From NCBI GenBank assembly GCA_023101725.1, contig JALJCO010000014.1:124001-188000 (forward strand): a stretch of 64,000 bases of DNA. Reading direction: 5' to 3'. Made by a program: the position numbers and the translations under genes. The stretch is from Atherinomorus stipes (lineage: Eukaryota; Chordata; Actinopteri; Atheriniformes; Atherinidae). Positions 23,551-35,300 of this stretch are shown here, one piece after another. How positions within the stretch are numbered: position 1 is the stretch's first letter; each line of letters begins with the position of its first letter. The notes under the pieces were generated by a model that was not told the origin of the DNA, did not search any database, and worked only from the letters and a program-made list of their open reading frames with translations.

Positions 23551-23595
23551 GTTATTTATTTATTTATTTATTAATCTATTTATTCATTTATCATT
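23551..23595. repeat. (TTTA)n microsatellite
   Basis: Repeated TTTA units with decay toward the right. A shorter one lies at 24918-24938. Confidence 0.8.
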
Positions 23596-24355
23596 GCTTA
23601 ACGACTATACTGAAAATCATTTCACAATTAGCAAAACCTCTCAGTGGGGGAGCATCAGCTCAGATTTGCACAAAATCCAGTGCAGCTTCACACCTTTTGC
23701 CCAACACCGCACACGGTAATTTACCAAACATAAACCACCTTTAACCGTTCGTTACAGAGAAAGATTCTATGATTTCATTTCCTAACAACTCAAAATACTG
23801 GCTTCCCAAATGACCCCACCTGCAGTATGAACCAGTTAATTGAATATAACAACAAATCTGAGAAGATATATAGTGACAGTCATTATTAAGAAATATAATC
23901 ACGAACACCAATTAAAAAAACCTTTTTTTTTTTTAAATCCACTAGAATCAGCAGCTTACTTCGGTCTGTTTAGTACCCATTCCTGTCACTTTACATCAGG
24001 CTGTATGCATTTTGTCTTGGTGTATGTAGGATGGAGGGTCAACAACCAGAGGCTGAGCTAGAGGGGTGTCCAGGGTGGCATTGGCCACATCAGAAATGTG
24101 ATTGGATACCTCAGGTAGTTAATAGGTCACTGTACACTTTCAAAAACTGTAATACAAAAAGCTTTTTTTTCTATTATTTGTAGCTTTGTCACATTTTTTT
24201 AAAATACAAAGTGATATGGATGATATGATAGAAATAAAATGTGAATTCACAAATCTCACGTATTGTAACATGACAAAGCTATAACTGTAAAAGCCATAAA
24301 ATCACCATCTTTTAAAAGAAGATCTCATTTCATTTCACAGAAAATTTATGAAAAA

Positions 24356-24719
24356 AAGATGCACTGATTGAGGTTTTTCACATCCAATCCAATCCCAATA
24401 CCTGGGCTGAGCGTATCGGCTGATAACCGATACCAATCCGATACTACTATTGAATGAATGAACCATACTTTGCCATGTGAGTGAAGGCATATATATACTG
24501 TATATATATATATATATATATCTACAGCATATACAGTATACATATATACATGAAGAGTTCTTTTCCAAAACGAGTTAACCAGTTAACCAGAAACTGCTTC
24601 TGAAAAAAACAGAAATTATTGGATTGGAATGCTGGACTGGCCTCATTCATCCAATATCCGATCCAGCTGGTCAATATCAGAGCTGATATCCGATCTAGGT
24701 ATCGGATCGGCATATCTAG
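24356..24719. mobile_element. hAT-like non-autonomous element with (TA)n core
   Basis: The left end AAGATGCACTGATTGAGG and the reversed right end CTAGATATGCCGATCCGATAC are related to each other. Both sides carry ATCGG, CCGATA and CCGATC words typical of TAGGGATGCACCGATC-type fish elements. The core holds a (TA)n palindrome (about 24488-24552, CATATATATACTG mirrored by CAGTATACATATATAC). No transposase and no clear 8-bp duplication. Confidence 0.6.
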
Positions 24720-26908
24720 TAAAATCTCATTCACACGGCTGTTGTGCAACAACAGTCATTTCTGGCTTATTGTTTTTCTGTTCCTGTTTCATTTATTAGT
24801 TATTGCTTTGTAAAGAGACACACATTGAAAAGAAAGAAATCATAATTGCCCGAAAATTATCTTCTAAGAATACATGAAAGCACCACACTGACTCGATGTT
24901 ACAACAAGGTTTTGTTTTTTTATTTATTTATTTATTTTCCCTGCAAATTTACACTTTATTTAATCTTTGGCTCCAAACATAAAGTGAAAAAAAAGTGTTA
25001 TGAAAAGCAGCCAATATAAGTTCAGCAACAAGTTAAAAAGTTCACTGCAAAGTCGGCCTATTGGTGACAGCGTTCTTTAAGGTCATTAAAGCTCATTATC
25101 ATACTTTTGGAAGCATTTTCCTGTGGACACATTTGCATCCACATGGTCATAGTATCACATGTGATCACTACATCTCTAAAACCCCTACGCCTCTTCCCCC
25201 ACCTGCCACTAATTAGGTGTCCTTTTTTCACACAAAATCAAATCTAGTCACACTATGTGTCGAAGCAGAGGTCTTTTTAAACTCAGTTCTGGTTGTAAAG
25301 TGATGAAAAAAAGGTTAAAATTATAAAGATAAACATGCATTGTAGCAGCATGCGCCTTCTTTGGAGCATTTATTTTGCCCTAAAGACACTCGTTTCTAAC
25401 TTCTTGGCAGTATCAGCATCATTGTGCATGACTTTTAAAGTCTAAGGAAAGCAGATATACATCTGTACACCAGAGATGTGCATACAGTAGAGGTGTTCGT
25501 TGAACGTGCTCATTTTTTCTTTGAAAGCTGAATGCAACAAATTTATAAATAAAGAATGTGAGCTCCTGTGAGGTCCTGCTAGGGGTTGGGCATTTCAGGT
25601 GATTTTTAAAGTCGACTAGTCAGACTGTTGTGTCATCACTATGATGTCATCAATAACAAAACAAAAATATTTTATTTCCAAAGGGAAATTGTAAAGATGT
25701 GTGTGAGATGTTATTTGTGTAATGTGTGTTCATGAGTTTTGTCTGCCACACTCACATTAGCATCAGCGCATTCTGTTAAGGCCAGATGTGGCCCTAACCA
25801 ACCTTATTTTTAACCTTAGAGTCATCAAGGAGAAATTTGGTCACAAAATCTCATTAAAATGAAAAGCGCTCTGTTGTCAGATGCTCAACGTGTCAGCACG
25901 TCAACTTGATTCACAAATCTCAGATCAATTTTTATGAGATATACAAAGGAGAGGAAAATTTAATTAAAGCAAACTAACCAAATGAGCTACATGCTGAAGA
26001 TATTAAACAACAGTTGTCAGATTATGAGGCTAAAATGATGTGAAATGATTGAATCAATAGATATAGCACCATAAAGAAACAAGAAAACATAATTTATTAC
26101 TAACAGCACTTTGTAGAAATATCACACAGATCAACAGTGAACACTTGTTCCATTGGCAGAAGTTTTTTTCGCTTATTACAAGCAAATAATTAATCAAAAA
26201 TAAGCAAAAAAAAAACAACAACAAAAAAACACTGCCAATGGAATAAGCAAAATTTTCTTTATAAGATTTCTTGAAATAAGATGCATTGCCTTAAAACAAC
26301 ATCTTATATCTTACTGAAGTGTTTCTCTTTAAGTAATTTTGTCTTATTTTGAGTGTGATGAGATATTTTGACAACAAATTAGAAAAAATATAAGATTGGA
26401 GTTTTTACAGTGAACAAACTGTAGCAGTCATACAGTTGCAGTCATACAGGCTGGACTAACTTTATTCTGATATTTTAAATAAGGTATTCCCATCCCCTCA
26501 TAGGCTGTGCTGTATCAAGAATAACTAAAAAGATAAAATGAAGACAAACAACAAAAAAAGAAAATTTGCTTATCTGTTGGTTAATACAAGACCAGTTTCC
26601 ACCAGTTAAGACCAGGAGGGATCAATAATCCCTCAAATGATTCCGGGGTTTCCTCCTTGTAGGAAGTGTCAGGAAAGAAATCCTGACCATGTGCCTGGAA
26701 ACCACCTCAGCTGACTTGTTTCGATACAGTCACATCCTAAATCTCATGACCACATGAGTGAGAGCTGGAACAAAGATGGAGCACCAAACTAAGACCTTTA
26801 TCTTACATCTTAACTTTCAGAAAACCTTCTGGAGCAGAATTTTCAGTTGTTGCTGATGAAGCTCCAATCCATCAACAAGTCTGTTGCTCCATCCTACCAT
26901 CATTCCCA
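24720..26908. other. Intergenic DNA, no gene seen
   Basis: AT-rich. A CAGTTGTCAGATTATG copy lies at 26010-26026. An inverted pair (CCATTGGCAGAAGTTTTTTTCGC near 26152 and CACTGCCAATGG near 26231) forms a loose hairpin around A runs. No gene supported. Confidence 0.45.
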
Positions 26909-26910
26909 GA

Positions 26911-27170
26911 TGAGTTGTGTTGCAGTCAAGACCACACCATCAAGACCAAGACATTACAGAGACTTTACTGAGACCAAGACATTACAGAGACTTTACTGAG
27001 ACCAAGACATTACAGAGACTTTACCGAGACCAAGACATTACCCATTCTTGTACAATGTCTTGGTCTCGGTCCCTGGTCTTGTTTCAGTTCCTAGTCTCGG
27101 TAATGTCTTGGTACTTGGTCTCAGTAATGTCTTCGTCTTGATGGTGTGGTCTTGACTACAATACTACAGA
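26911..27170. mobile_element. Palindromic MITE built of 28-bp repeats
   Basis: AGTCAAGACCACACCATCAA at 26924-26943 is answered by its exact reverse complement near 27138-27157. The inverted repeat continues with degenerate GACCAAGACATTAC blocks on both arms. The left arm holds three and a half tandem 28-bp units starting at 26944, 26972, 27000 and 27028. The right arm holds diverged inverted versions. No target duplication is evident and no protein is encoded. Confidence 0.85.
26944..27042. repeat. 28-bp tandem repeat (3.5 units)
   Basis: Units start GACCAAGACATTACAGAGAC and are almost identical (one C/T change in the third), so this array is much less diverged than the arms of the palindrome that contains it. 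Confidence 0.9.
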
Positions 27171-27261
27171 CAAGATCCTGAAATACACGAACTCCTATGC
27201 TTCCTCGCACCCTGGAGGGAACACTCTACCCTTTTCTGGTTGAGAACCATGAACTCAGACT

Positions 27262-28182
27262 TAGGCCCAATTTCAATTCTCCCCTTATCCCATCACCCCT
27301 CCATTCTACGTGTTCACGTGTAGGGGTAGGAGTGTCTCAGTCCTGTTAGGAAAGAGGAGTGTGAATAAGGGTGAATCCCATTTCACCACTTAGCTCTTCC
27401 CCTCCATTTTGAGCGTTCATGTGTAGGGGTAGGGGTGTCCTAACACCTGTTAGGATGGAGGGGAAGGGTGAAGTGGTAGAGCTATAAACCCTTCCAAATG
27501 AAGATTTTTCGGGAGCACACTTCAAATGGAGTGGTATGACAATCACCGACAAGATGGCTGCTACCGAGTCGAAAAACATCCACAAATATAAATATTTTCT
27601 CCATAGATGAAGTTTTAGAAGTATGAAAATCATTTTATTGTCTAGTTCAACGCTGTTTAAATGTTTAACGGTCATTTTCTTTGTAAAATGCACATGAAAA
27701 AAATAGCAAGTACTACATTGACACTTCAGTTACATAAACGCTACCAGGCTGAATACCAGCGGTGCTCTGTAGGCAGCCCTGATAATCTACAGTGATAGAT
27801 GATCAATAAAAATTTTGGCAACATCTCTGCTGGTCTTCATTTACATGGAGGTCCTTTGTGGGATATAACACAAGCAGGGATGTCATGCACAAATCGAATT
27901 TGCTTGTTTACATTAATCAACAGCTGAAGACGGCTTGATTTCTCCAGATTTGCGCTGACGGCTCAGTGCACACCTGCATACAAACAAGCTGTCAGGATCA
28001 CTGATGACATAAATGAAAAAAAATTGGGGAGGGGGGGAGGGGGGAAAAAAAGGGGTGATTGTTGAAAGGATGTCCTAATTGGTTGGGGTTAACTTTCAGC
28101 CCCACCCCTTGTAGCTTCGTTTTAAGTGGCAATGGTCAAGGGGAAGGGGTAAGGGGTAAAAAGGAGAATTGGGATTGGGCCT
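27262..28182. mobile_element. Inverted-repeat MITE (TAGGCCCAAT ends)
   Basis: The left end TAGGCCCAATTTCAATTCTC and, reversed, the right end CTAGGCCCAATCCCAATTCTC match, each followed by CCTTA/CCCC-rich subterminal repeats. The body contains GTGTAGGGGTAGG words duplicated at 27320 and 27420. It also holds a 28020-28060 G/A low-complexity patch. No transposase frame is present; a 115-codon minus-strand frame at 27346-27693 is not supported as a gene. Confidence 0.65.
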
Positions 28183-28322
28183 AGTGGTAAGGGTATAAAC
28201 CCCTTCAAATGAAGGGGTGTGACAAATTTGCTAATTACTGGCAATATGGCTGCAGCCAAGTCCAAAAAAAACCACTGATGTAAATATTTTCTCCATAGAT
28301 AAAGTTTTATGGTCAAGGGACT
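28182..28322. repeat. Direct duplicate of part of the adjacent MITE
   Basis: AGTGGTAAGGGTATAAACCC...ATATTTTCTCCATAGATAAAGTTTTA corresponds to 27468-27612 of the neighbouring element in the same orientation, with indels. The duplicate begins exactly where the right inverted repeat ends, suggesting two tandem or overlapping copies. Confidence 0.7.
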
Positions 28323-28324
28323 AA

Positions 28325-29835
28325 GGATGGAAATTAGCTCTGCTATAATCCTGCGTATTTACATTTTACTGTATGTTCATTAAAGGGTAAATGCAACGGT
28401 CAACCAACCTAACTTTATTTACTAGAGTGAGTCCTGGTCTTATCAATAATTATATACCAAATGTGAAAAATAGAAGCATATTAAAGAAAAACTTAGCGAA
28501 GTTTTATGTTTTTAGGACAAGGGCACAGCCATCTTGCAGTTCTCTAAGCTCTGACGTCACCGGGTGAGTTAGTGCTGCAATCCTGAATGAGAGTCCTCTG
28601 GTTCGGTCCACAATTAGAAAGATAACAGTGTGAATGACGGAGAATGCGGAGAATGGTGAGCCAAAGGATAAGAAAAGACAAAAGCGAACCACTACTGTAT
28701 TCCTCCTGGTCTAAAAGCAAGTCAAAGTTTAGGCTGAGGACAGGACAGTTCACAAACTTCAGCTGAACCAGAAACCAATCCTGCTGGGGCTGGCGACTCC
28801 AGATCATGAGGTGAGAATCTTCTAGAGAAAATTAGGAAAATGATCAGGGGATTTGAAGCCTGGTAAGCTAGAGGTCTGCAGATGAAAGCCTGAAGCTGCT
28901 CTGGGTGTTTAAATATCACCGTCTGAGCTGAGCTCCACTAACCAGCGGGTCTGCGGCATCAGTCCGAACCGAACATCGTACGTAGCTCTCCGCCTCTATT
29001 CCCCTTTAAGCTTCTTATTAAACACACGTTAAACGGCAACACTCATAAATACTCTCCACAGCCTGATAATGAACAGAGAGCTCTGGAGCAGGTTGATCTG
29101 AAATGACCGTCATAAAAACTTTCTAACCGTGACTCCCCGTTTTCCACGGCTGGTCCGGTTCTACCAAACACTGCGCTCTCCCTCATCATCCTGCAGCCTG
29201 GATGCTTTGCCGTAGTATCCCTGTCTCACTATAGCATTTATTTCATTTTACATTAAACCACCAGTTGCTACCGTTAGCTTAGTTAGCCTACCTGCTGGTT
29301 AATACCGTTAGCTTAGTTAGCCTACCTGCTCGAATCTCCTTCAGGGACAGCACCGCCTCCAAACGTCCACTTCAGGGTACAATAATCCATACGTGTAATC
29401 CAAATTGTTATACAAAATCCTTCCCGCATAACCTGGTCCATGTGGACTTCCTGACAGCAGACAGCCTCCAGCATCGCTGAACAGCAGCCACTCCTACAAG
29501 TGCTGCCAAGCCGTCCCTCCCGACACCAACACAGCACACTTGTTTGGCAAATGAGGAGAAAAAAATATCACAGCTGAAGTAAGTGTTTCCCCTACATTTT
29601 GTAGCCTTTCAAGGTTATTAGCTACAGGTGTTATATTTAAAATCCACATTTGGCATCTCCATGGTGAGATCTGCTGTTTTTCAGCATCCAGGAGTTTACC
29701 TCTCCCTCCGTCACTGCTGCATGTGGTCACGTTCCTCTGGAATAACAACTGCAAATTTGTTCTTGCATCTTCGTATTTTTGCGTCAGAGCAGGTGTGTAT
29801 AGACAAATGCGTTGACATTTCTCCTTCGAATTATT
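28325..29835. other. Intergenic DNA with a CpG-richer patch, no gene seen
   Basis: The region 28540-29180 has more balanced base composition and a CRE-like TGACGTCA at 28550-28557. Open frames on the minus strand (28504-28919, 29322-29754) have no domain and overlap in different phases. A promoter or first exon is possible but I cannot support one. Confidence 0.35.
29271..29330. repeat. 34-bp-period direct duplication
   Basis: The 26-bp block CCGTTAGCTTAGTTAGCC... at 29271-29296 is repeated without mismatch at 29305-29330, 34 bp apart. Confidence 0.9.
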
Positions 29836-29839
29836 ATCG

Positions 29840-30020
29840 GTCCCAGTGTGAAAAGGCCTTTAGAGAGGCTGACATTCATCCTGATGGCCTCAGACTCTGC
29901 TGGGCACCTCTCCAGTTGGTGATTAAGGGCTTGGTCTTGGAAAGCCAACAGAACTGCATCATTTGGAAAAAGCTGATTTAAAACCCTGAGGTTGAATTCA
30001 TCTTCACTGTCAATCTTTCC
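29840..30020 (-). pseudogene. LINE reverse-transcriptase fragment
   Basis: The minus-strand frame includes LFPNDAVLLAFQ followed by LERCPAESEAIRMNVSLSK. This fits the catalytic FADDVVLLAS block and the downstream E-C-E-A-G-M-x-x-S-x-SK segment of fish non-LTR retrotransposon reverse transcriptases. The catalytic YADD/FADD pair is changed to PND here. Only about 60 residues remain, without flanking RT domains. It is a dead fragment, possibly from the same kind of LINE as the endonuclease remnant at 3190-3430. Confidence 0.6.
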
Positions 30021-31099
30021 AGATAGCCCAGCAACCATTCCTGTTTTAAATGTGATCTATTATAATAAACATTTCCCACTTGTGCTTTGAAATTAAAAGA
30101 TTTGTTGATGTTGCAGTTCAATAAATCTTTTATTCATCTTAACTGGTTACTGTGGGAGGTTTCCTTGTGCGAAACTGAGGTCTAGCCAAACATGAACAGT
30201 TAAGTAGCATTAAGAGACTGATCAATGGTAACTACAGTATTAAGTCTTTCCTGAGGAAAGTGCTGCCCCTGTGTTATAAATTATAAATGAACTATTGATT
30301 TTTGCAACACTGGGGATATGAATTGCAATGTGTTTTATGTTTGCTATTATATCCTGGGCAAAATAAAAAGGACATGTCTAATGAATCCTGTATTTGACCT
30401 TTTATGAAAATGTTCTTCATTTAGTTCTTCCGAGTGTGATAATCCCTGAATTGTTTTAATAAATGACTGTGTGTATGCATGTCTTCCTCCTGAAACAAGC
30501 CTGTGTTTTAATCAGGCATCTATTGACGGATCCCTACATTTCTAATGACCTTGTTCTGGTATTTTCTTTCAGGACCAATATCAGATGAAATCTCATCCAC
30601 AAAGATAACAGACAAGGCCTCACATTTATCTTGATCTTCTTTGATTTGTCTAAGAGGGCTTGAGAGTTGTAGAAATACCCAGAAAGACGGATTATACACA
30701 CATATTCATGTACATGTAGCTGTTCGACATGGGGTGTGCACATTACAGAGCAATGTGGCGGATATTTATCTGATCGCCCAGAGGTGATTCCAGAGTCTCT
30801 ATGGGCCCTGGCAAAATTTCACAGGAGGTCCTTCCAACCAAACGTCAAAGATAACACGAGTAAACACAAAATGCAGTTTTCAAATGAAGATTCTTATTAG
30901 TAGGGGAGGAAAAAAATCCAAACCTCCATGGCTCTGTGTGAAAAAGTGAATGCCCCCTCTGTTAAAACATAAATTAACTGTGGTTTATCACATCTTTGGA
31001 AATCTTAATTCAATTTCTCTAGCCACACCAAGGCCGGATTACTGCCACACCTTTTCTCAACCAAGAATTAACTTAAATAGGACCTGCCTGACGAAGTTA

Positions 31100-31366
31100 A
31101 GAAGACCAAAAGATTCTCAAAAGCCAGACATCGTGCTGCAATCCAAAGAAATTCAGGAAAAAATGAGAAACAAAGTAACTGACATCTATCAGTCTGGAAA
31201 AGGTTCCAAAGCCATTTCTAAAGCTTTGGGACTCCAGCGAATCACAGTGAGAGCCATTATCCACAAATGGTGAAAACATGGAACAGTGGCGAACCTTCCC
31301 ATGAGTGGCCAGCAAAATTACCCCAAGAGCGCAATGATGACTCATCCAAGAGTCACAAAAGACCCT
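31100..31366 (+). pseudogene. Tc1-like transposase N-terminal half (family A, copy A2)
   Basis: SKEIQEKMRNKVTDIYQSGKG then SKAISKALGLQ correspond to the paired-like helix-turn-helix DNA-binding region. An in-frame TGA at 31271-31273 follows HKW, at the identical codon as in A1 and A3. Beyond the stop, KHGTVANLP continues the family A linker with a small deletion, then VTKDP, where similarity to family A ends at the junction. Confidence 0.85.
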
Positions 31367-31789
31367 GCTGATGTTGGTCCTCTGTGCTTCATTAAGTCCA
31401 GCATAAACGCAGCCGTCTACCAGGACATTTTGGAGCACTTCATGCTTGCTTCAGTGGACCAGCTGTATGGGGATGAAGACTTTATCTTCCAGCAGTACTT
31501 GGCACCTGCCCACACTGCCAAAAGTACAAAATCCTGGTTCAACAACCATGGGCTCACCATGCTTGATTGGCCCGCAAACTCACCAGACCTGAACCCCATT
31601 GAAAATCTGTGGGGTATTGTCAAGAGAAAGCTGAACGGGAAGAGACCAAATAATAAAGAAGAGCTCAAGGCTGAGATGGAAGCATGTTCGTCTTCCATAA
31701 CACCTGAGACATGCCACAAGCTGGTAGCATCCATGCCACGCCGGGTTAAGGCAGTGATTCATGCAAATGGGCCCAAACCAAGTATTTAG
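31367..31789 (+). pseudogene. Tc1-like transposase C-terminal half (family B)
   Basis: An open frame of about 140 codons runs from the junction (ADVGPLCFIKSS) to the stop at 31787-31789. It carries NAAVYQDILEHFM, then FIFQQYLAPAHT, then DWPANSPDLNPIENLW. The position normally holding the second catalytic Asp (QQD) is Tyr, while the catalytic Glu in NPIENLW is kept. The C-terminal SMPRRVKAVIHANG is well preserved, with no frameshift. The frame is open upstream to 31286 across the junction. Confidence 0.9.
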
Positions 31790-32065
31790 TGCAGATGCAA
31801 GATTTTATTTTAGAGGGCCTGACTTCTTTGCTTTTAAAATCCTTTTATAATTGATTTCATGCAATATTCTAATTTTTTTATTTTTTGGTTTTCTTAAGCT
31901 GCAACTTCTAATCAGCAACATCCACACAAATAAAGGCTTGAAATATATTGATTTGCATATTATTTATCTATACAATATGTAAACTGTACCTTTTAAGTTG
32001 AATTACAGAAATAAATGAACTTTTTCAGGATATTCTAATTTTTTGGGTAGTTCCTGTGTGTGTGT

Positions 32066-32197
32066 GTATATATTCATTCATTCATCCATTTTCTGTACCG
32101 CTTATCCAGTTCAGGGTCACAGGGGTTGCTGGAGCCTATCCCAGCTATTATCAGGCGAGAAGCGGGGTGCACCCTGGACAGGTCGCCAGTCTGTTGC

Positions 32198-32200
<3 letters not shown>
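32066..32200 (-). repeat. tRNA-headed SINE, 3' fragment
   Basis: This contains CCGCTTATCCAGTTCAGGGTC, GGAGCCTATCCCAGC and CACCCTGGACAGGTCGCCAG, which are shared with the complete copy at 38329-38738. The outer edge has a CATT/GAAT tandem tail at 32073-32090. It stops at CAGTCTGTTGCA where (TA)n begins, so the tRNA-like head is missing. Confidence 0.85.
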
Positions 32201-32229
<29 letters not shown>

Positions 32230-32232
32230 CTA

Positions 32233-32320
<88 letters not shown>
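32199..32320. repeat. (TA)n microsatellite
   Basis: About 120 bp of almost pure TA, with two small interruptions near 32230-32240. The Tyr/Ile frames on both strands are shadows of it. Confidence 0.95.
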
Positions 32321-32323
<3 letters not shown>

Positions 32324-35300
32324 AAACCAACAAACAATAGACAGCAGACATAAATGTAATACAGAAATTGCACATTGCAAATTGCTGGGGGTGCAGATCA
32401 TTAAAAAAAATGTCATATTCCCCCTGCTTATTTACATTGGGTCATTACCTTTTCCTCCTTATTAGCTTTTAATAATAATAATAATAATAATATGAAATAA
32501 TATCATAATTTGAAAGATACAAGTAAAGAATCAAATTTAAAATAAAATGTCACATTTCAAATATGTTCTTGTAAACATCCAGGGCCCATTAACTCTATTC
32601 TCTAAATCTAATAGGATGGAGGCTGTACATTTCATCATAACTAAATGCAAAAAAATCTTTTAACCAGGTGTCAATATTAAAGCAGTTTGGCACAACAGAA
32701 TTTGTTTGAGGAAGGCTAAAGCAATAATACGCTGCGTGACTGGTGACTGCACATTTTCCAATCTCATTACAAAAGACAAACTAAGGGACATTCAAGTAAT
32801 TTTATGTTTAAAACCAGAATCCAGTAACAAAACAGCCTCTTTCCACAAATTCCTCACTAATGGACAGGGCCAAGGTGAATAAGTGTCCCTATTTTCTCAC
32901 AGCCATGCCAAGGGGATTTAGAGAGATCCATTTTATTTCATCTGTATGGCGTGATATACGTATGCGCTGTGCAAGATTTTATATTGAATAGTTTAGCACA
33001 CATTTAGACAACAGTACACAGTTTTAATGTAAGATTGGTTGGTGAGCTGCTCTGAGCTTAATTAGCTTCTCTATTATCTGTGGTACCACTGTCTCAATCT
33101 TTTTTATTCTCCGTTTTTTTTCTTTTAATGTTTCTTTTGTTCCATCCAGCACGTCTCTCTGCAAGGTTGGAAGATCTTTGCCAGCCGACCATTAGAAACT
33201 CTCCACATTGTTGCTGCTGTGTAGCAGTTCAGAGTTGGTCAGCCCTCAGGGGTCTTCTTCCGGCCACATAGCTTCTGACAAGGGTTTGTCTATTGGCAAG
33301 TGGTGCCACTGGATCTGTTTTTTTTTTTTTGTTTGTTTGTTTGTTTTTTACAGATTTCTAGAAATTATTAAATGTGTTTTCTTTGAAAAACCCAATTTGT
33401 TCTACACGTGTATCACCCGTTATTCTTATTCTTATTATTATCAAGCATGCAATAGTAATAATCATAAATAATAAATAATAATTTGTTATATTTATTGTTA
33501 TTATTCATCATTATAATTATTGTGATCACATGTCCATCTTTGGACTTGTTCAAAATCTGCTTAGGAAGGAATAAGATAGGAAGTGTGCTAAAATGTGTTA
33601 AGATGACTAGAAAAAGTGTCAGTAGAAGCTGGCAACGTTTTTATTTATTCTGTTTGCACAAAAATGTTAAAATAGCTTAAGCAATTATTATAGTCAAAAT
33701 GTGCCAGGGAGAGGTCAGAAGAATTTGTTTTTCATAATGGACTTGACTGTTAGACATACTGTAATTATATTACAGAAAAAAAATAATTTCATGCTGAAAC
33801 ACAAGTTACATACAGGTTTATGCCATAAAAAACATCAGCTTAAAGTTCTAGAAAGGTAATGCTGCATTGCACACGTCACCTTCAGCTATGTTGATGTTTC
33901 TGTTGGTAAATGCATCTGAGTGCATGTGTGAGTAACTCCATGTTTCTGAGCAGCTGTAGGAGCAACAAATAGAAACTTTCAGTTGCTCTTTGAATATATT
34001 CATTCAAGTTCTGTTAGTTTTTCTAGTTGTATTTATAATGTCCAAATCACAGCCTCAATACATTTCCAGTACTATTTGAGAAAAATCTGCCATTTTACAG
34101 GTTTCTGCTCTAGTTAGAATGAGCTGAAAGATGAGTAAGTATCAGTGTCTTTCTTGCCTAGGGCAACTCTCTTCATCAGGCCCCTACATTCTGAGAAGAC
34201 TGCTGCTGAAAGACATGATGGTGTTAGCCTTTCAAAAATATCATATCCAACAGCAGAGAAACAAATGATAAATGGAATGTTGGCTGCATTTACAGTAAAT
34301 GGCTCATTTCTGGACTTTTTTAAGTACATTTACTCTGCAGTTATCAGAGATACTGTATGCGGAAGAATCTGAAGTTGGCCTGCTGTTGGCTGTGACACCG
34401 ATGTTCCATGTCATCAAAGTTCAGTTTTACAATCGACTGACGTACAAAAATGTAGTAGCAGAGTCGCTTGCTCCTCAACAACAGAATCAGCTGTTTCATA
34501 TTGGTAGAGAAGATTCGACAAGCTTTTCAGGGCACAACCCACACAGTCAACTCTGCTGCTCATCCCACAGATGTACTGTCCTTACAAATGTGGCTGCACT
34601 CAAAAGGAAAATAAACAAACTTTCTAATGGTTAAAGATTTATTGTCAGGAAGCATTTTTAAAACAAAAAAAAAAAAAACCAAAACATTTAGGAACCACTT
34701 GAAGCAGTTATAAGGACAGATAATCTATGCTTTTAAATTTAAATTCAGAAAAGCTTAAGAGTCCCGGATTGATCCGCTCTGTGACTCAAAAACCGTGAAG
34801 CGATCCAAACCGTGAGTTCATTGATCCTTCGCACCAGTATCCACAGCATGCGAGGAACACGAAATTTGCTAATAAAACTGACACCACACAACTAGAATTC
34901 GACTTTGAGTAAATACAGTGCCCATCTGAAACATAAAACGTGCCGTGACCTGTAAGCACTGTAGTTTCTGCAATTATTGTGTAAATAAGAGGAAATGTGA
35001 ACGTTTACTCTGCAAGTCTATTTCAGTATGCACCCTAAATTTTCTACATGTGCTCCTAAAACTTTAAGTTTGGGGCCACTGTGCTGCTTGTAAAAAAAAA
35101 AAAAAAAGGTAGTCTATAGCCCTCATTGGGAAAGGTTGTCCAATCTTTTGGCTGGTGCTTCAATTTTGATCACATGACGAAGCAATGTTGACTGCAAAAA
35201 CTGGATTTTTTTTTACCACCTCAGTTAAAAGAAGGCCAGTACCATCTCACATATCAACATGGAACAGGCAGTTTTGATGATGAGGTGAAATGGCCTCATT

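Larger units (their letters stand above)
30843..32050 (+). mobile_element. Chimeric Tc1-like element (family A 5' half, family B 3' half)
   Basis: From 30843 to about 31365 the sequence matches family A (copies A1 and A3): AAAGATAACAC start, CCATGGCTCTGTGTGAA block, and the same N-terminal transposase segment. From about 31366 to the end it matches none of A. Instead it carries the C-terminal half of another Tc1 transposase and a different 3' terminal region (TTGAATTACAGAAATAAATG, AACTTTTTCAGGATATTCTA). The two ends are therefore not inverted repeats of each other, so the composite is unlikely to transpose as a unit. Confidence 0.85.

Noticed and set aside
26944..27042. CRISPR-like spaced repeats
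   Set aside because: The 28-bp units are directly adjacent with no unique spacers, and the setting is eukaryotic.
26917..27141. 74-codon frame with repeated ETKTLQRLYRD-like units
   Set aside because: The periodicity is that of the 28-bp DNA repeat inside a palindromic MITE.
28504..28919. Possible first exon with a CRE-like TGACGTCA upstream
   Set aside because: Three overlapping minus-strand frames have no domain. One octamer in balanced-composition DNA is not enough to call a promoter.
32043..32416. Tyr/Ile-repeat frames on both strands
   Set aside because: Translation of the (TA)n microsatellite.
34145..34640. Possible exon or retrocopy (75- and 111-codon frames)
   Set aside because: Frames overlap in different phases. 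There is no recognised domain and no convincing poly(A) signal plus tail pair.
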